Below, one piece after another: positions 46,519 to 55,727 of a stretch of DNA of 64,000 nt (the stretch's first letter is position 1; each line of letters begins with the position of its first letter). The translations under genes were made by a program, and so were the position numbers. Location: the NCBI GenBank assembly GCA_032388755.1, contig CP135593.1:186001-250000 (forward strand), given 5' to 3'. The notes beneath the pieces are model-generated. The model was not told the origin of the DNA and ran no database searches. It saw only the letters and a list, made by a program, of their open reading frames with translations. Source of the stretch: Neisseria sp. DTU_2020_1000833_1_SI_GRL_NUU_006. GTDB taxonomy: Bacteria; Pseudomonadota; Gammaproteobacteria; Burkholderiales; Neisseriaceae.

Positions 46519-46562
46519 AGGTCGTCTGAAAACTTAATCCATCGTTTTCAGACGACCTTCGA
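46519..46562 (-). terminator. Uptake-sequence-pair terminator after rho
   Basis: AGGTCGTCTGAAAAC and GTTTTCAGACGACCT around a 10-base loop, directly after the rho stop at 46568. Confidence 0.75.
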
Positions 46563-46567
46563 TGATT

Positions 46568-47827
46568 TTATTTTCCGCGCATCAGCTCGAAGAAATCGTC
46601 GTTGTTTTTGGAGTCTTTGAGTTTGCCCACCAAAAATTCGGTCGCCTCAATTTCGTCCATCGGATGCAGGAATTTGCGCAAGAGCCACATGCGCTGCAAC
46701 TGGTCGTTCGGCACCAACAATTCTTCGCGGCGTGTGCCGGATTTGTTGATGTTGATGGCGGGAAACAGGCGTTTTTCCGCCATGCGGCGGTCGAGGTGCA
46801 GTTCCATATTGCCCGTGCCTTTAAATTCTTCGTAAATCACGTCGTCCATGCGACTGCCGGTTTCCACCAGAGCGGTGGCGATGATGGTAAGCGAACCGCC
46901 TTCTTCTACATTGCGCGCTGCGCCGAAGAAGCGTTTGGGGCGGTGGAGGGCATTGGCATCTACGCCGCCGGTCAGGATTTTGCCGGAAGTGGGTACAACG
47001 GTATTGTAAGCGCGGGCGAGACGGGTAATCGAGTCAAGCAGGATGACCACGTCTTTTTTGTGTTCGACCATGCGCTTGGCTTTTTCAATCACCATTTCCG
47101 CCACTTGGACATGGCGCTGCGCCGGTTCGTCGAAGGTAGAAGACACGACTTCGCCGCGTACGGAACGGCTCATTTCGGTAACCTCTTCGGGGCGTTCGTC
47201 AATCAAAAGGACGATGAGTTCGACGTCGGGATAGTTGGCGGTAATCGCGTGGGCGATGTTTTGCAGCATCACGGTCTTACCGGTTTTCGGCGGCGCAACC
47301 AAAAGGGCGCGTTGTCCGCGGCCGATGGGGGAAACTAAATCAATGGCGCGGCCGGTAAGGTTTTCTTCGGCTTTAATGTCGCGCTCAAGTTTGAATTGCT
47401 TGGTGGGGAAAAGCGGGGTGAGGTTTTCGAAGAGGATTTTGTGTTTGCAGACTTCGGGATGATCGCCGTTGATGCTGTCGAGACGGACAAGGGCGAAATA
47501 GCGTTCGTTGTCTTTGGGTACGCGCACGCTGCCTTCGATGGTGTCGCCCGTATGCAGGTTGAAGCGGCGGATTTGCGTGGGTGAGACGTAGATGTCGTCG
47601 GGACCTGCGAGGTAGGAAGTGTCTGCGCTGCGTAAAAAGCCGAAGCCGTCGGGCAGGATTTCGAGCGTGCCGGAGCAGGTGAAGCTTTCGCCCTGCTTCA
47701 TCATTTGGCGGACGATGGCGAATACGAGGTCTTGTTTGCGGAAACGGTTGGCGTTTTCAATGCCGTGTTCTTCTGCCATTTCCAAGAGTTTGGAAATGTG
47801 TAGGGTTTGTAGTTCTGAAACGTGCAT
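46568..47827 (-). CDS. rho: Transcription termination factor Rho
   Basis: Encodes 419 residues from the ATG at 47827 ([20 protein letters not shown]), the canonical Rho start; the frame to 47971 adds a non-conserved 48-residue tail across an uptake sequence. N-terminal RNA-binding domain with [22 protein letters not shown], then the RecA-like ATPase: Walker [14 protein letters not shown], Walker [18 protein letters not shown]-loop and R-loop [20 protein letters not shown]. The hexamer unwinds nascent RNA and stops transcription. Length equals E. coli Rho. Confidence 0.97.
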   Translation of the reverse strand: MHVSELQTLHISKLLEMAEEHGIENANRFRKQDLVFAIVRQMMKQGESFTCSGTLEILPDGFGFLRSADTSYLAGPDDIYVSPTQIRRFNLHTGDTIEGSVRVPKDNERYFALVRLDSINGDHPEVCKHKILFENLTPLFPTKQFKLERDIKAEENLTGRAIDLVSPIGRGQRALLVAPPKTGKTVMLQNIAHAITANYPDVELIVLLIDERPEEVTEMSRSVRGEVVSSTFDEPAQRHVQVAEMVIEKAKRMVEHKKDVVILLDSITRLARAYNTVVPTSGKILTGGVDANALHRPKRFFGAARNVEEGGSLTIIATALVETGSRMDDVIYEEFKGTGNMELHLDRRMAEKRLFPAININKSGTRREELLVPNDQLQRMWLLRKFLHPMDEIEATEFLVGKLKDSKNNDDFFELMRGK

Positions 47828-48020
47828 GATTTTTGACAGTTGTATTGGAAAAGAATGGGATTCGGAAGACAGAGGTCGTCTGAAAAGAATGGTGTACGGA
47901 ATGTACGGTGATTTTTGAGAAACCTGAATTGTAGGCAGTCGGAGGGCGGGTGTCAAATTTAGGCGGGGCAAGGTTTGTATGGCATAGGTTTTGTTGCATG
48001 GCTGGTAACATCGAATTGAA

Positions 48021-48056
48021 AAAGTCGTCTGAAAATAGGTTTCAGACGACTTTGAG
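48021..48056. terminator. Variant uptake-pair hairpin between BPSS1780-type gene and rho
   Basis: AAAGTCGTCTGAAA and TTTCAGACGACTTT with the loop ATAGG; one base off the local consensus in both arms. Lies downstream of the 48084 gene on the minus strand. Confidence 0.65.
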
Positions 48057-48083
48057 AAGAAATAATCATCTTCTACTGAAAGA

Positions 48084-49001
48084 TTAGTATTTGTTCAGAC
48101 GACCTTGGGGGAAAATACTGCGATAGGCGGTGTATATGCCGATCATTGCTACGGGGTAGAGAACCAGGTAAGTAATCAATAAGAAGATGAAGAACAAAAT
48201 AAGGAAAGGGCCGGAGAGCGCGGTTGATTGCTGTATTGATGCTTCTGTTGCAAATGCGGAAATCATGACTGTCATAAATATGAAGCAAAACGCGATACTG
48301 ATACCCAGCCAAATTAAGCCGTATACCAGCAGGGCGGGGATATTGCGGCGACAGGCATTGAAGCTGGCCTTAATGGCGGCAACAGGGTTCATATCCTCCA
48401 ACATGATAAAGGCGGGAGCCAGCCAAAACATCATGGAGTAAATGGCGATAATAACCAACAGGATAATAAATAAAATCGGAAAGGCCGGCATAAAGTCTGC
48501 CCTTAAGAAATTTCCGTTGGCTAACATGCCGAAAGGAATAACAACGGCCAAAGCTAAAAGCAGGCATACGACGATACTCAGCAGTAAAAGAATCAGGAAT
48601 GCTCCGCTTTTTTTAATCGAAAATCCGGCAAACAGAGAGCCGAAGTTGAAATTCTTACCTTGCGCGGTTTGGGCTGCAAGCAGCACGATGCCACCGAGGA
48701 AACAAAAGCCTACCCAATAGAAAAACAGATTGAAGAGCAATTCTCGGATTATTATGGTTGAGGTGAAATCATTGAAATCAGCGGGCGGGCTTTCAACGCC
48801 TAGCAAACCGAATAGAAAACCTACAAAGAGCGGAATAAGGCTGACTAAAATAATTGCGCCCATCCATTTGAATTTGTTTTTACTGAAAATACGCCATGAG
48901 TCGGTAAACCAGCTTACTCCTTCGCCTGCGCGTAGACGTTTGGGTTCGTTGACGGAGTTTTGGGGGGTGATAGGGTGCTGGGGAGGTTGCAGTGTTTCCA
49001 T
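48084..49001 (-). CDS. BPSS1780-family multi-pass membrane protein
   Basis: Encodes 305 residues from the ATG at 49001. A soluble start [20 protein letters not shown] precedes six hydrophobic segments (about 50-72, 92-115, 135-165, 175-200, 225-255, 265-295). The pattern [14 protein letters not shown] and [27 protein letters not shown] is typical of the BPSS1780 family, whose role is unknown. Its last residues PQGRLNKY are encoded by an uptake sequence. Monocistronic by appearance. Confidence 0.78.
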   Translation of the reverse strand: METLQPPQHPITPQNSVNEPKRLRAGEGVSWFTDSWRIFSKNKFKWMGAIILVSLIPLFVGFLFGLLGVESPPADFNDFTSTIIIRELLFNLFFYWVGFCFLGGIVLLAAQTAQGKNFNFGSLFAGFSIKKSGAFLILLLLSIVVCLLLALAVVIPFGMLANGNFLRADFMPAFPILFIILLVIIAIYSMMFWLAPAFIMLEDMNPVAAIKASFNACRRNIPALLVYGLIWLGISIAFCFIFMTVMISAFATEASIQQSTALSGPFLILFFIFLLITYLVLYPVAMIGIYTAYRSIFPQGRLNKY

Positions 49002-49084
49002 AAAAATAATTTCCAAGTTTACAGATGAGAAAGGCTATCATTATATCATAAGTGTATATGGTTATTTGTTGAGAGTTTGACAAA

Positions 49085-49118
49085 AGGTCGTCTGAAAATT
49101 TTTCAGACGACCTTTGTG
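49085..49118. terminator. Uptake-sequence-pair hairpin upstream of the BPSS1780-type gene
   Basis: AGGTCGTCTGAAAA directly faces TTTTCAGACGACCT. It lies downstream of the small membrane gene at 49257 on the minus strand and can terminate it. Confidence 0.65.
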
Positions 49119-49256
49119 TTTGGCATGAGGCAGTTTATAGCGTACCAAGATAAATTGCAGATGGGTTATTGGGCGATATGTTTCGAAATCTATCGGCAGA
49201 CGGTTTTCTGTTTTGGGAAGGATACACTTAAAGAAACGATGGCGGCTTGTTGTCTG

Positions 49257-49415
49257 TCAGCTGAACCAAAAGCGGAAAACCAAATAAAAAACCAATGCCA
49301 ACACGCCTGCCCAAACGATCAGCATAAATCCTGCAACGGCCTGCCCTAATCGGTAAACGGGATTTTTACGTTCGTCTTCGGGCAGGGAAGGTTGGGTGTT
49401 TTTAGGTTCGGTCAT
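49257..49415 (-). CDS. Small single-helix membrane protein (52 residues)
   Basis: Too short to be reported by most ORF callers. Translation gives a charged, Pro-rich N-terminus (MTEPKNTQPSLPEDERKNP), then VYRLGQAVAGFMLIVWAGVL and a second aromatic hydrophobic stretch ending FYLVFRFWFS, so one long or two short membrane segments. GGGAG lies about ten bases before the ATG. Composition, codon use and the terminator downstream make it look real. No function recognised. Confidence 0.6.
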   Translation of the reverse strand: MTEPKNTQPSLPEDERKNPVYRLGQAVAGFMLIVWAGVLALVFYLVFRFWFS

Positions 49416-49502
49416 GTTGTCGGCTCCCGTCGGTAATCGGATAAAGGCGTAAGGTTACGCCGTGGCGGGGAAAGATTCAAGTTTGCTGCATTTTTACAGC
49501 GG

Positions 49503-50358
49503 GAGACCTTTGCAAAATTCTCCCCAAATCCCCTAAATTCCCACCAAGCCATTTAGGGAATTTTCCATGAGCACCTTCTTCCGGCAAACCGCACAAGCCA
49601 TGATCGCCAAACACATTGACCGCTTCCCACTATTGAAGTTGGAACAGGTGATTGATTGGCAGCCGATCGAACAGTACTTGAAACGTCAAAGAACCCGTTA
49701 CCTTAGAGACCACCGCGGCCGTCCCGCCTATCTCCTGTTGTCCATGTTCAAAGCCGTCCTGCCCGGAATGGCACAGCCTCTCCGATCCCGAACTCGAACA
49801 CAGCCTCATCACCCGCATCGATTTCAACCTGTTTTGCCGTTTTGACGAACTGAGCATCCCCGATTACAGCACCTTATGCCGCTACCGCAACCGGCTGGCG
49901 CAAGACGACACCCTGTCCGAATTGCCGGAACTGATTAACCGACAACTGGCCGAAAAAAAACCTAAAAGTAGAGAAAGCATCCGCCGCCGTCATTGACGCC
50001 ACCATTATTCAGACTGCCGGCAGCAAACAGCGTCAGGCCATAGAAGTCGATGAAGAAGGACAAGTCAGCGGTCAAACCACACCGAACAAGGACAAAGATA
50101 CCCGCCGGACAAAGAAAAACGGCCTCTGCAAACTCAGTTACAAACAACATACCCGTACCGATGAGGAAGGCTATATCGAGAAACTGCACATCACTCCTGC
50201 CAATACCCATGAGTGCAACCATCTGTCCCCTTTGTTGGAAGGCATTGCCGAAGGTACGACCGTCTATGCCGACAAAGGCTACGACAGTAAGGAAAACCGG
50301 CAACATCTGGAAGAATATCGGTTGCCGGATGGCATTCGCCTTGTTTGTTCAAGGGGTA
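49503..50358 (+). mobile_element. IS1106-like element (IS5 family), right end missing
   Basis: The left end GAGACCTTTGCAAAATTC matches the IS1106 terminus. The transposase frame follows (start 49567), but the right part of the transposase and the right terminal repeat are gone. The remnant stops near 50345-50358 at a tandem 14-mer and joins a TbpB-like gene fragment. Confidence 0.8.
49567..50358 (+). pseudogene. IS1106-like transposase, frameshifted and truncated
   Basis: The start MSTFFRQTAQAMIAKHIDRF and the following RTRYLRDHRGRPAYLLLSMF are almost identical to the IS1106 transposase. A two-base loss near 49770 (expected GGACAATGG, found GGAATGG) shifts the frame, and an extra base in an A run near 49955 (GAAAAAAAACC) shifts it again. 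The DDE-domain pieces SAAVIDATIIQTAGSKQRQA, the YKQHTRTDEEGYIEKLHITP block and TTVYADKGYDS remain readable in separate frames. The C-terminal third is absent. Inactive. Confidence 0.85.
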
Positions 50359-50372
50359 ATGTTCAAGGGGTA
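50345..50372. repeat. Tandem 14-bp repeat at the IS remnant junction
   Basis: TGTTCAAGGGGTAA occurs twice head to tail exactly where the transposase remnant gives way to the lipoprotein fragment. It may be a replication-slippage scar of the deletion that removed the right end of the element. Confidence 0.6.
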
Positions 50373-50790
50373 ATGAGTGTCTCTCTACCATCAGGGACAG
50401 CCAAGTATGCCGGCGAAGTGTTGAATTTCCGTGCACGCAACTTGGATGAAAAAGCAAACTGGATGGATGCAGGTAACAGCTACCGTACTGCCGGTTCGTT
50501 TACCGCCGATGTCGATGATGTCGATTTCGATGCTGAAACCATCGCAGGTAAAATCAATAGTGGTGATAACCGATATATGGATGAACAAGCCTTTACCGCA
50601 GGTATTTCAGGCAGTAGCTTCAACGGCAAGTGAATTCCGGTGTCGAAGGTTATATCTCAGGTGGATTCTATGGTGATAAGGCTGCCGAAATGGCGGGGCG
50701 TTACAGTTACAATAAGACGCCAGGCAATAAAGGTTCTTTGAGTGACAATGCCTTTGGCGTATTCGGCGGTAAAAAACAGTATCCGTCTGT
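50373..50790 (+). pseudogene. TbpB-like surface lipoprotein, C-terminal fragment with frameshift
   Basis: One frame reads TAKYAGEVLNFRARNLDEKA, then SYRTAGSFTADVDDVDFDAE and TIAGKINSGDN, to a TGA at 50631. Shifting by one base gives SGVEGYISGGFYGDKAAEMA and then SDNAFGVFGGKKQ. These are the last strands of the eight-stranded barrel found in transferrin-binding protein B and related Slam-exported lipoproteins (GGFYGP..AEE.GG.....GVFGGKR). The 5' portion with lipobox is replaced by the IS1106-like remnant. One base lost near 50628 explains the shift. Which member of the family it was cannot be told. Confidence 0.75.
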
Positions 50791-50791
50791 T

Positions 50792-50837
50792 CAAACTGAA
50801 AACAAACCGCCTGAAAGGGCGGTTTGTTTTCAGTTTG
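50792..50837. terminator. Perfect 20-bp hairpin after the TbpB-like fragment
   Basis: CAAACTGAAAACAAACCGCC and its exact inverse flank the six-base loop TGAAAG. The 5' flank is TATCCGTCTGTT and the 3' flank GGCAGGAAGG, so the plus-strand T run is missing, but a stem this long would still be a strong block to transcription or translation. It is not made of uptake sequences. Confidence 0.65.
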
Positions 50838-50851
50838 GGCAGGAAGGGTTT

Positions 50852-51943
50852 TCAGACGACCCTTGTGGATGCAGGCGGCTGTTTACGGTCTAAAGATTTT
50901 TTTTCTTCCTGGCGGTTTTTCAAATGTTTTTCATAGGCTAAGACAAAATCCGCCTTGGGTAATCCCGCTAGAACACCAATATGCGCTGCAGCGGATTTTG
51001 CCAAAGGTTCGAGCGTGTAGCCGCCTTCCAGTACCGAAACGATTCTGCCGGGACAACTTGGAGCGGCTTGGATGATTTTGTGTGTCAACCAGGCGAAATC
51101 GGCTTCGTGCAGATTCAGACGACCTGTTTCGTCTTGTTTGTGTCCGTCGAAACCTGCGGACAGTAAGACCAGTTCGGGTTTGAATGCGGTCAGTTTGTTC
51201 AACCATTTTTCGCGTACGGTAGTGCGGAAGACGCGGCTGCCGGTGTTGGACGCGAAAGGCAGGTGTAACATATTGGCGCCGTTGGCGGAATGGTTGGTTT
51301 CGGGAAATGGGAAGAGGTCGGTTTCAAAAAGGTTCATAAACAGGACGCGCGGGTCATCTTTGAAGATTTCCGCTGTGCCGTCGCCGTAATGGACGTCGAA
51401 GTCGATGATAGCGATGCGTTGGAGTCGATATTCGGCGATGGCGTGCATGACGCCTGCGGCGACGTTGTTTAATAGGCAGAAACCGCCTGCCTTATCGCTG
51501 TGCGCGTGGTGTCCGGGTGGACGGACGGCGCAAAAAGCGTGCCATGCTTTCTTATTCATCACCATATCTACCGCCTGAACGACAGCCCCTGCGGCGTAAC
51601 GGGCAGCTTTGAGCGAACCATGGCTCATGACGGTATCGTCGTCGAGGCGGTAGATTTTGTCCGCTTGGGGCTGGCAGGCTTCGAGCGAGCGCAGGTACTT
51701 GCGCGGGTGAACCAAGGCGAGGCGGGTATCGCTGATTTCTTCGGCTTCGGCAGTTTGAAGATGCCGCCAAATATCCTGGCCTTTGAGTTCCGCCTCGATA
51801 ACGGCAGTGCGTTCGGGTGAGTCGGGATGACCTGCGTCGGGTTGGTGTTGCGCAAAAACGGGATGAGAAATCCAGACCGTACGCGCATTTTTACCCAAGA
51901 GGCGGCGTAGGCGCGTACGCAGTCGTCGAATGAGTTTTTTCAT
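50852..51943 (-). CDS. Histone-deacetylase-family amidohydrolase
   Basis: Encodes 363 residues. Class II HDAC-like motifs are complete: HPDSPERTAVIEAEL, CAVRPPGHHAHSDKAGGFCL (the HH pair), the zinc ligands in IIDFDVHYGDGTAEIF, SAGFDGHKQDETGRL and LEGGYTLEPLA. Bacterial members deacetylate acetylpolyamines, acetyl-lysine or related amides in the cytosol; the true substrate is not predictable. A basic N-terminal tail (RRLRTRLRRLL) is present. The last residues RVV and the stop are encoded by an uptake sequence. Confidence 0.88.
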   Translation of the reverse strand: MKKLIRRLRTRLRRLLGKNARTVWISHPVFAQHQPDAGHPDSPERTAVIEAELKGQDIWRHLQTAEAEEISDTRLALVHPRKYLRSLEACQPQADKIYRLDDDTVMSHGSLKAARYAAGAVVQAVDMVMNKKAWHAFCAVRPPGHHAHSDKAGGFCLLNNVAAGVMHAIAEYRLQRIAIIDFDVHYGDGTAEIFKDDPRVLFMNLFETDLFPFPETNHSANGANMLHLPFASNTGSRVFRTTVREKWLNKLTAFKPELVLLSAGFDGHKQDETGRLNLHEADFAWLTHKIIQAAPSCPGRIVSVLEGGYTLEPLAKSAAAHIGVLAGLPKADFVLAYEKHLKNRQEEKKSLDRKQPPASTRVV

Positions 51944-52174
51944 GAGGAAAAGGGCGCGGGGCTTGTCGTTGGTAGGAAGGAATCAGGTTTTAAATGTCGT
52001 TGAAACTTCATTTTCAGACGACCTGACATGATAAATATGGTTAATAAATAGGGAAAGGCTTGGAAATTTTTCAGACGACCTTTAGAATAGCTTAATTTTG
52101 CGGCTGTACCAATGCTTTTTTCTGTCGCAAGCAGTGTTTTACTTAATTTTAATCTCTTAGAAAACGGACAAATT

Positions 52175-52441
52175 ATGAATCAAACTGTGGCCCAATTTGC
52201 CCCTTTAGTGCTGATTATGGTGGTGTTCTACTTCCTGATCATGCGTCCCCAACAAAAGAAATTCAAAGCACACCAAGCCATGCTTGCCGATCTGAAAGTC
52301 GGCGATAAGGTGGTTTTGGCAGCAGGCTTCAAAGGCCGTGTTACCAAAGTCGGCGAACAGTTTTTCACTGTGGACATTGGTCAGGGTGCAAAAATCGAAG
52401 TCGAAGTGGAACGTAACGCGATTGCCGCTAAAGCCGAGTAA
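52175..52441 (+). CDS. yajC: YajC, Sec translocon accessory subunit
   Basis: Encodes 88 residues from the ATG at 52175; the frame from 52112 adds 21 residues absent in other YajC proteins. One membrane helix (FAPLVLIMVVFYFLIMRPQ) is followed by QQKKFKAHQAMLADLKVGDK and VVLAAGFKGRVTKVGEQFFT, the YajC signature. It forms a complex with SecDF. First gene of yajC-secD-secF, 75 bases before secD. Confidence 0.94.
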   Translation: MNQTVAQFAPLVLIMVVFYFLIMRPQQKKFKAHQAMLADLKVGDKVVLAAGFKGRVTKVGEQFFTVDIGQGAKIEVEVERNAIAAKAE

Positions 52442-52516
52442 TCGGTATTTTTGCCAAGAGCCGCCTCGGAAAGCTGAGCGCGGCTGTTTGTCTTCATAAT
52501 AAATCGAAGGTTTACC

Positions 52517-54370
52517 ATGAACCGTTATCCTTTATGGAAATACCTGCTGATTGCGTGCTCGATTTTGGTTGCCGTAGTGTATTCGCTGCCCAACCTTTTC
52601 GGTGAAACGCCCGCAGTACAGGTATCAACCAACCGACAAGCCATAGTTATCAACGAACAGACCCAGTCCAAAGTGGATGCCGCGCTGAAACAGGCTGGTA
52701 TTCAGACTGACGGGATATTTATTGCGAACAACTCGCTGAAAGTGCGTTTCAAAGATACCGAAAGCCAGCTTAAAGCCCGCGACGTTATAGAAAACACTTT
52801 GGGCGATGGCTATATTACTGCGCTCAACCTGCTGGCAGACAGCCCCGAATGGATGGCAAAAATCGGCGCCAATCCGATGTTCTTAGGCTTGGACTTGCGC
52901 GGCGGTGTGCATTTCACCATGCAGGTGGACATGAAAGCTGCGATGCAGAAAACGTTTGAACGTTATTCGGGCGACATCCGCCGCGAAATGCGCCGTGAAA
53001 AAATCCGCACCGGTACCGTCCGTCAGATTGAAAACGGTCTGATTGTCCCGATGCAGGACGCTGCCGACGTACAAAAAGCCATGCCTAAGCTGCGTCAGCT
53101 TTTCCCTGAGGCAAATTTAAATGCCGACGGCAATAACATCACGCTGACATTATCCGAAGAAGCGATTAACAAAGTACGATCCGATGCGGTGAAACAAAAC
53201 ATCACCACCTTGCATAACCGTGTCAATGAGTTGGGCGTGGCTGAACCTGTCATCCAGCAATCCGGTCTTGACCGAATTGTTGTTCAGCTGCCGGGTGTAC
53301 AAGATACAGCCAAAGCAAAAGACATCATTGGCCGTACCGCGACTTTGGAAGTGCGCATGGTGGAAGACGACCCTGTCAAAGTGCGCGGAGCTTTGGAAGG
53401 TAATGTTCCGAGCGGTTTCGAGCTGTTGTCCAGTGGTGGCGATCATCCTGAAACCTTGCTGATTAACAAACAGGTTGAATTGACCGGTGACAATATCAAT
53501 GACGCGCAACCCAGTTTCGACCAAATGGGTGCGCCTGCCGTCAGTCTGAGCTTGGATAGCGCAGGCGGCAGTATTTTCGGCGAATTGACCGCCGCCAACG
53601 TCGGCAAACGCATGGCGATGGTGTTGATCGACCAAGGCAAGTCCGAAGTGGTTACCGCACCGGTTATCCGTTCCGCTATTACCGGCGGGCGCGTGGAAAT
53701 TTCCGGCAGCATGACGCAGGCGGAAGCCAATGATACTTCCTTGTTGCTGCGTGCCGGTTCTCTCGCCGCACCGATGCAAATCGTGGAAGAGCGCACCATT
53801 GGTCCGTCTTTGGGTAAAGAAAATATTGAAAAAGGTTTCCATTCGACCTTATGGGGCTTTGCCGCCGTTGCTTTGTTCATGGTGGTTTACTACCGCCTGA
53901 TGGGTTTCTTCTCGACCATCGCCCTGAGTACCAACATCTTGTTCTTAGTCGGTATTTTGTCTGCCATGCAGGCAACGCTTACGCTGCCCGGTATTGCCGC
54001 ATTGGCGTTGACACTGGGTATGGCGATTGACTCCAACGTATTGATTAACGAACGTATCCGCGAAGAGTTGCGCGAAGGCGTGCCGCCGCAACAGGCAATC
54101 AACCTCGGTTTCCAACACGCATGGGCAACCATCGTCGACTCCAACCTGACCTCGCTGATTGCCGGTATCGCCCTCTTGGTATTCGGTTCCGGCCCGGTCC
54201 GCGGTTTTGCCGTCGTACACTGTCTGGGTATCCTGACTTCGATGTACTCATCCGTCGTCGTCTTCCGCGCCTTAGTGAATCTTTGGTACGGACGCCGCCG
54301 CAAATTGCAGAACATTTCCATCGGCGCAGTATGGAAACCTAAAGCCGAAACAGCGGCTGGCAAGGAGTAA
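52517..54370 (+). CDS. secD: SecD, protein-export membrane protein
   Basis: Encodes 617 residues. N-terminal membrane helix (LWKYLLIACSILVAVVYSLP), large periplasmic domain with the family motif FLGLDLRGGVHFTMQVD, then five helices in the C-terminal part with the conserved ALTLGMAIDSNVLINERIRE. SecDF uses the proton gradient to pull exported proteins through SecYEG on the periplasmic side. Three bases separate it from secF. Confidence 0.97.
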   Translation: MNRYPLWKYLLIACSILVAVVYSLPNLFGETPAVQVSTNRQAIVINEQTQSKVDAALKQAGIQTDGIFIANNSLKVRFKDTESQLKARDVIENTLGDGYITALNLLADSPEWMAKIGANPMFLGLDLRGGVHFTMQVDMKAAMQKTFERYSGDIRREMRREKIRTGTVRQIENGLIVPMQDAADVQKAMPKLRQLFPEANLNADGNNITLTLSEEAINKVRSDAVKQNITTLHNRVNELGVAEPVIQQSGLDRIVVQLPGVQDTAKAKDIIGRTATLEVRMVEDDPVKVRGALEGNVPSGFELLSSGGDHPETLLINKQVELTGDNINDAQPSFDQMGAPAVSLSLDSAGGSIFGELTAANVGKRMAMVLIDQGKSEVVTAPVIRSAITGGRVEISGSMTQAEANDTSLLLRAGSLAAPMQIVEERTIGPSLGKENIEKGFHSTLWGFAAVALFMVVYYRLMGFFSTIALSTNILFLVGILSAMQATLTLPGIAALALTLGMAIDSNVLINERIREELREGVPPQQAINLGFQHAWATIVDSNLTSLIAGIALLVFGSGPVRGFAVVHCLGILTSMYSSVVVFRALVNLWYGRRRKLQNISIGAVWKPKAETAAGKE

Positions 54371-54373
54371 GAC

Positions 54374-55309
54374 ATGGAACTCTTTAAAATCAAACGCGAC
54401 ATCCCGTTTATGAGCTACGGCAAACTGACGACCTTTATTTCGTTGGTAACTTTTATTGCTGCCGTATTCTTCCTCATCACCAAAGGTTTGAACTTCTCCG
54501 TCGAATTTACCGGCGGTACCGTGATGGAAGTGCAATATCAGCAGGGCGTGGACGTCAACAAAACCCGTGAAAAACTCGATACCTTGAAAATGGGCGATGT
54601 CCAAGTTCAGGCGTTGGGTACGAACAAACACATCATGATCCGCCTGCCCAACAAAGAAGGCGTAACTTCCGCGCAGCTTTCCAATCGGGTTATGGAATTG
54701 CTGAAAAAAGAGCAGCCTGACGTTACCTTGCGCCAAGTCGAATTTATCGGCCCGCAGGTCGGCGAAGAGCTGGTGACCAACGGTCTGATGGCATTAGGCT
54801 TTGTTGTAGCAGGTATCATCGTTTACCTGTCGATGCGCTTTGAATGGCGTTTCGCCGTATCCGCCATCATCGCGAATATGCACGACATCGTGATTATTTT
54901 GGGCTGCTTCGCCTTCTTCCAATGGGAATTTTCACTGACCGTGCTGGCGGGTATCCTTGCCGTATTGGGCTATTCCGTAAACGAATCCGTCGTCGTCTTC
55001 GACCGTATTCGTGAGAACTTCCGTAAACCGAGTATGCGCGGACACACCGTTCCGCAAGTCATCGACAATGCGATTACCGCCACCATGAGCCGTACCATCA
55101 TCACCCACGGCTCGACCGAGGCAATGGTCGTTTCCATGCTGGTGTTCGGCGGCGCAGCGTTGCACGGTTTCTCAATGGCATTAACCATCGGCATCGTGTT
55201 CGGTATTTACTCTTCGGTATTGGTCGCCAGCCCGCTCTTGCTGATGTTCGGCCTGAGCCGCGAAAATATCGCGAAGGAAGTGAAGAAAAAAGAAGAAGTC
55301 GTGGTCTGA
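54374..55309 (+). CDS. secF: SecF, protein-export membrane protein
   Basis: Encodes 311 residues. Helix 1 (LTTFISLVTFIAAVFFLITK), periplasmic segment with GLNFSVEFTGGTVMEV, then helices with LGYSVNESVVVFDRIRENFR, the SecF counterpart of the SecD proton-path motif. Partner of SecD. The gene ends with EEVVV and is followed by an uptake-pair terminator. Confidence 0.97.
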   Translation: MELFKIKRDIPFMSYGKLTTFISLVTFIAAVFFLITKGLNFSVEFTGGTVMEVQYQQGVDVNKTREKLDTLKMGDVQVQALGTNKHIMIRLPNKEGVTSAQLSNRVMELLKKEQPDVTLRQVEFIGPQVGEELVTNGLMALGFVVAGIIVYLSMRFEWRFAVSAIIANMHDIVIILGCFAFFQWEFSLTVLAGILAVLGYSVNESVVVFDRIRENFRKPSMRGHTVPQVIDNAITATMSRTIITHGSTEAMVVSMLVFGGAALHGFSMALTIGIVFGIYSSVLVASPLLLMFGLSRENIAKEVKKKEEVVV

Positions 55310-55331
55310 TGGCTATGATTGCGATGTGAAG

Positions 55332-55378
55332 AGGTCGTCTGAAAACTTGGCAACAGGTTTTCAGACGACTTTTTTATT
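55332..55378 (+). terminator. Terminator of yajC-secDF
   Basis: AGGTCGTCTGAAAAC and GTTTTCAGACGACT followed by TTTTTATTTT. About 22 bases past secF. Confidence 0.85.
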
Positions 55379-55509
55379 TTGGGCAGTTGATTTGATAGTT
55401 GTGATGCGAATATGGCGGTATTGTTTTGACTGTATGGAAAGGAACACACTTTTCTTGTTTCAGATAGAGGAAGGGAAAGATTGGCTTAAAGGGAAGGGGT
55501 AATCGATTG

Positions 55510-55616
55510 TATAGTGGATTAACTTTAAATCCGGACAAGGCGACGAAGCCGCAGACAGTACAGATAGTACGGTAAGGCGAGGCAACACCGTACTGGTTTA
55601 AAGTTAATCCACTATA
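55510..55616 (-). repeat. Correia repeat enclosed element, short form (107 bp)
   Basis: Perfect TATAGTGGATTAA / TTAATCCACTATA ends; interior without the IHF segment, inverted relative to the copy at 22013. Lies between secF and the ACP-like gene in a region that otherwise has no gene. Confidence 0.93.
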
Positions 55617-55669
55617 TAAAACGGACACGTTTATACCTTTCTTGGTAATGTACTGCACAAAATGCAAAA

Positions 55670-55697
55670 AGGCCGTCTGAAAATTTTCAGACGGCCT
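55670..55697 (-). terminator. AGGCCGTCTGAA-type uptake pair after the ACP-like gene
   Basis: AGGCCGTCTGAAAA and TTTTCAGACGGCCT with no loop to speak of. Same non-local dialect and same compact form as the hairpin between mtrD and mtrE. Located 30 bases beyond the stop of the minus-strand lipoprotein gene; T run (TTTTTGCATT) on that side. Confidence 0.8.
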
Positions 55698-55727
55698 CAA
55701 ATTACCATTTACGGTTAGAGTTAGAAA

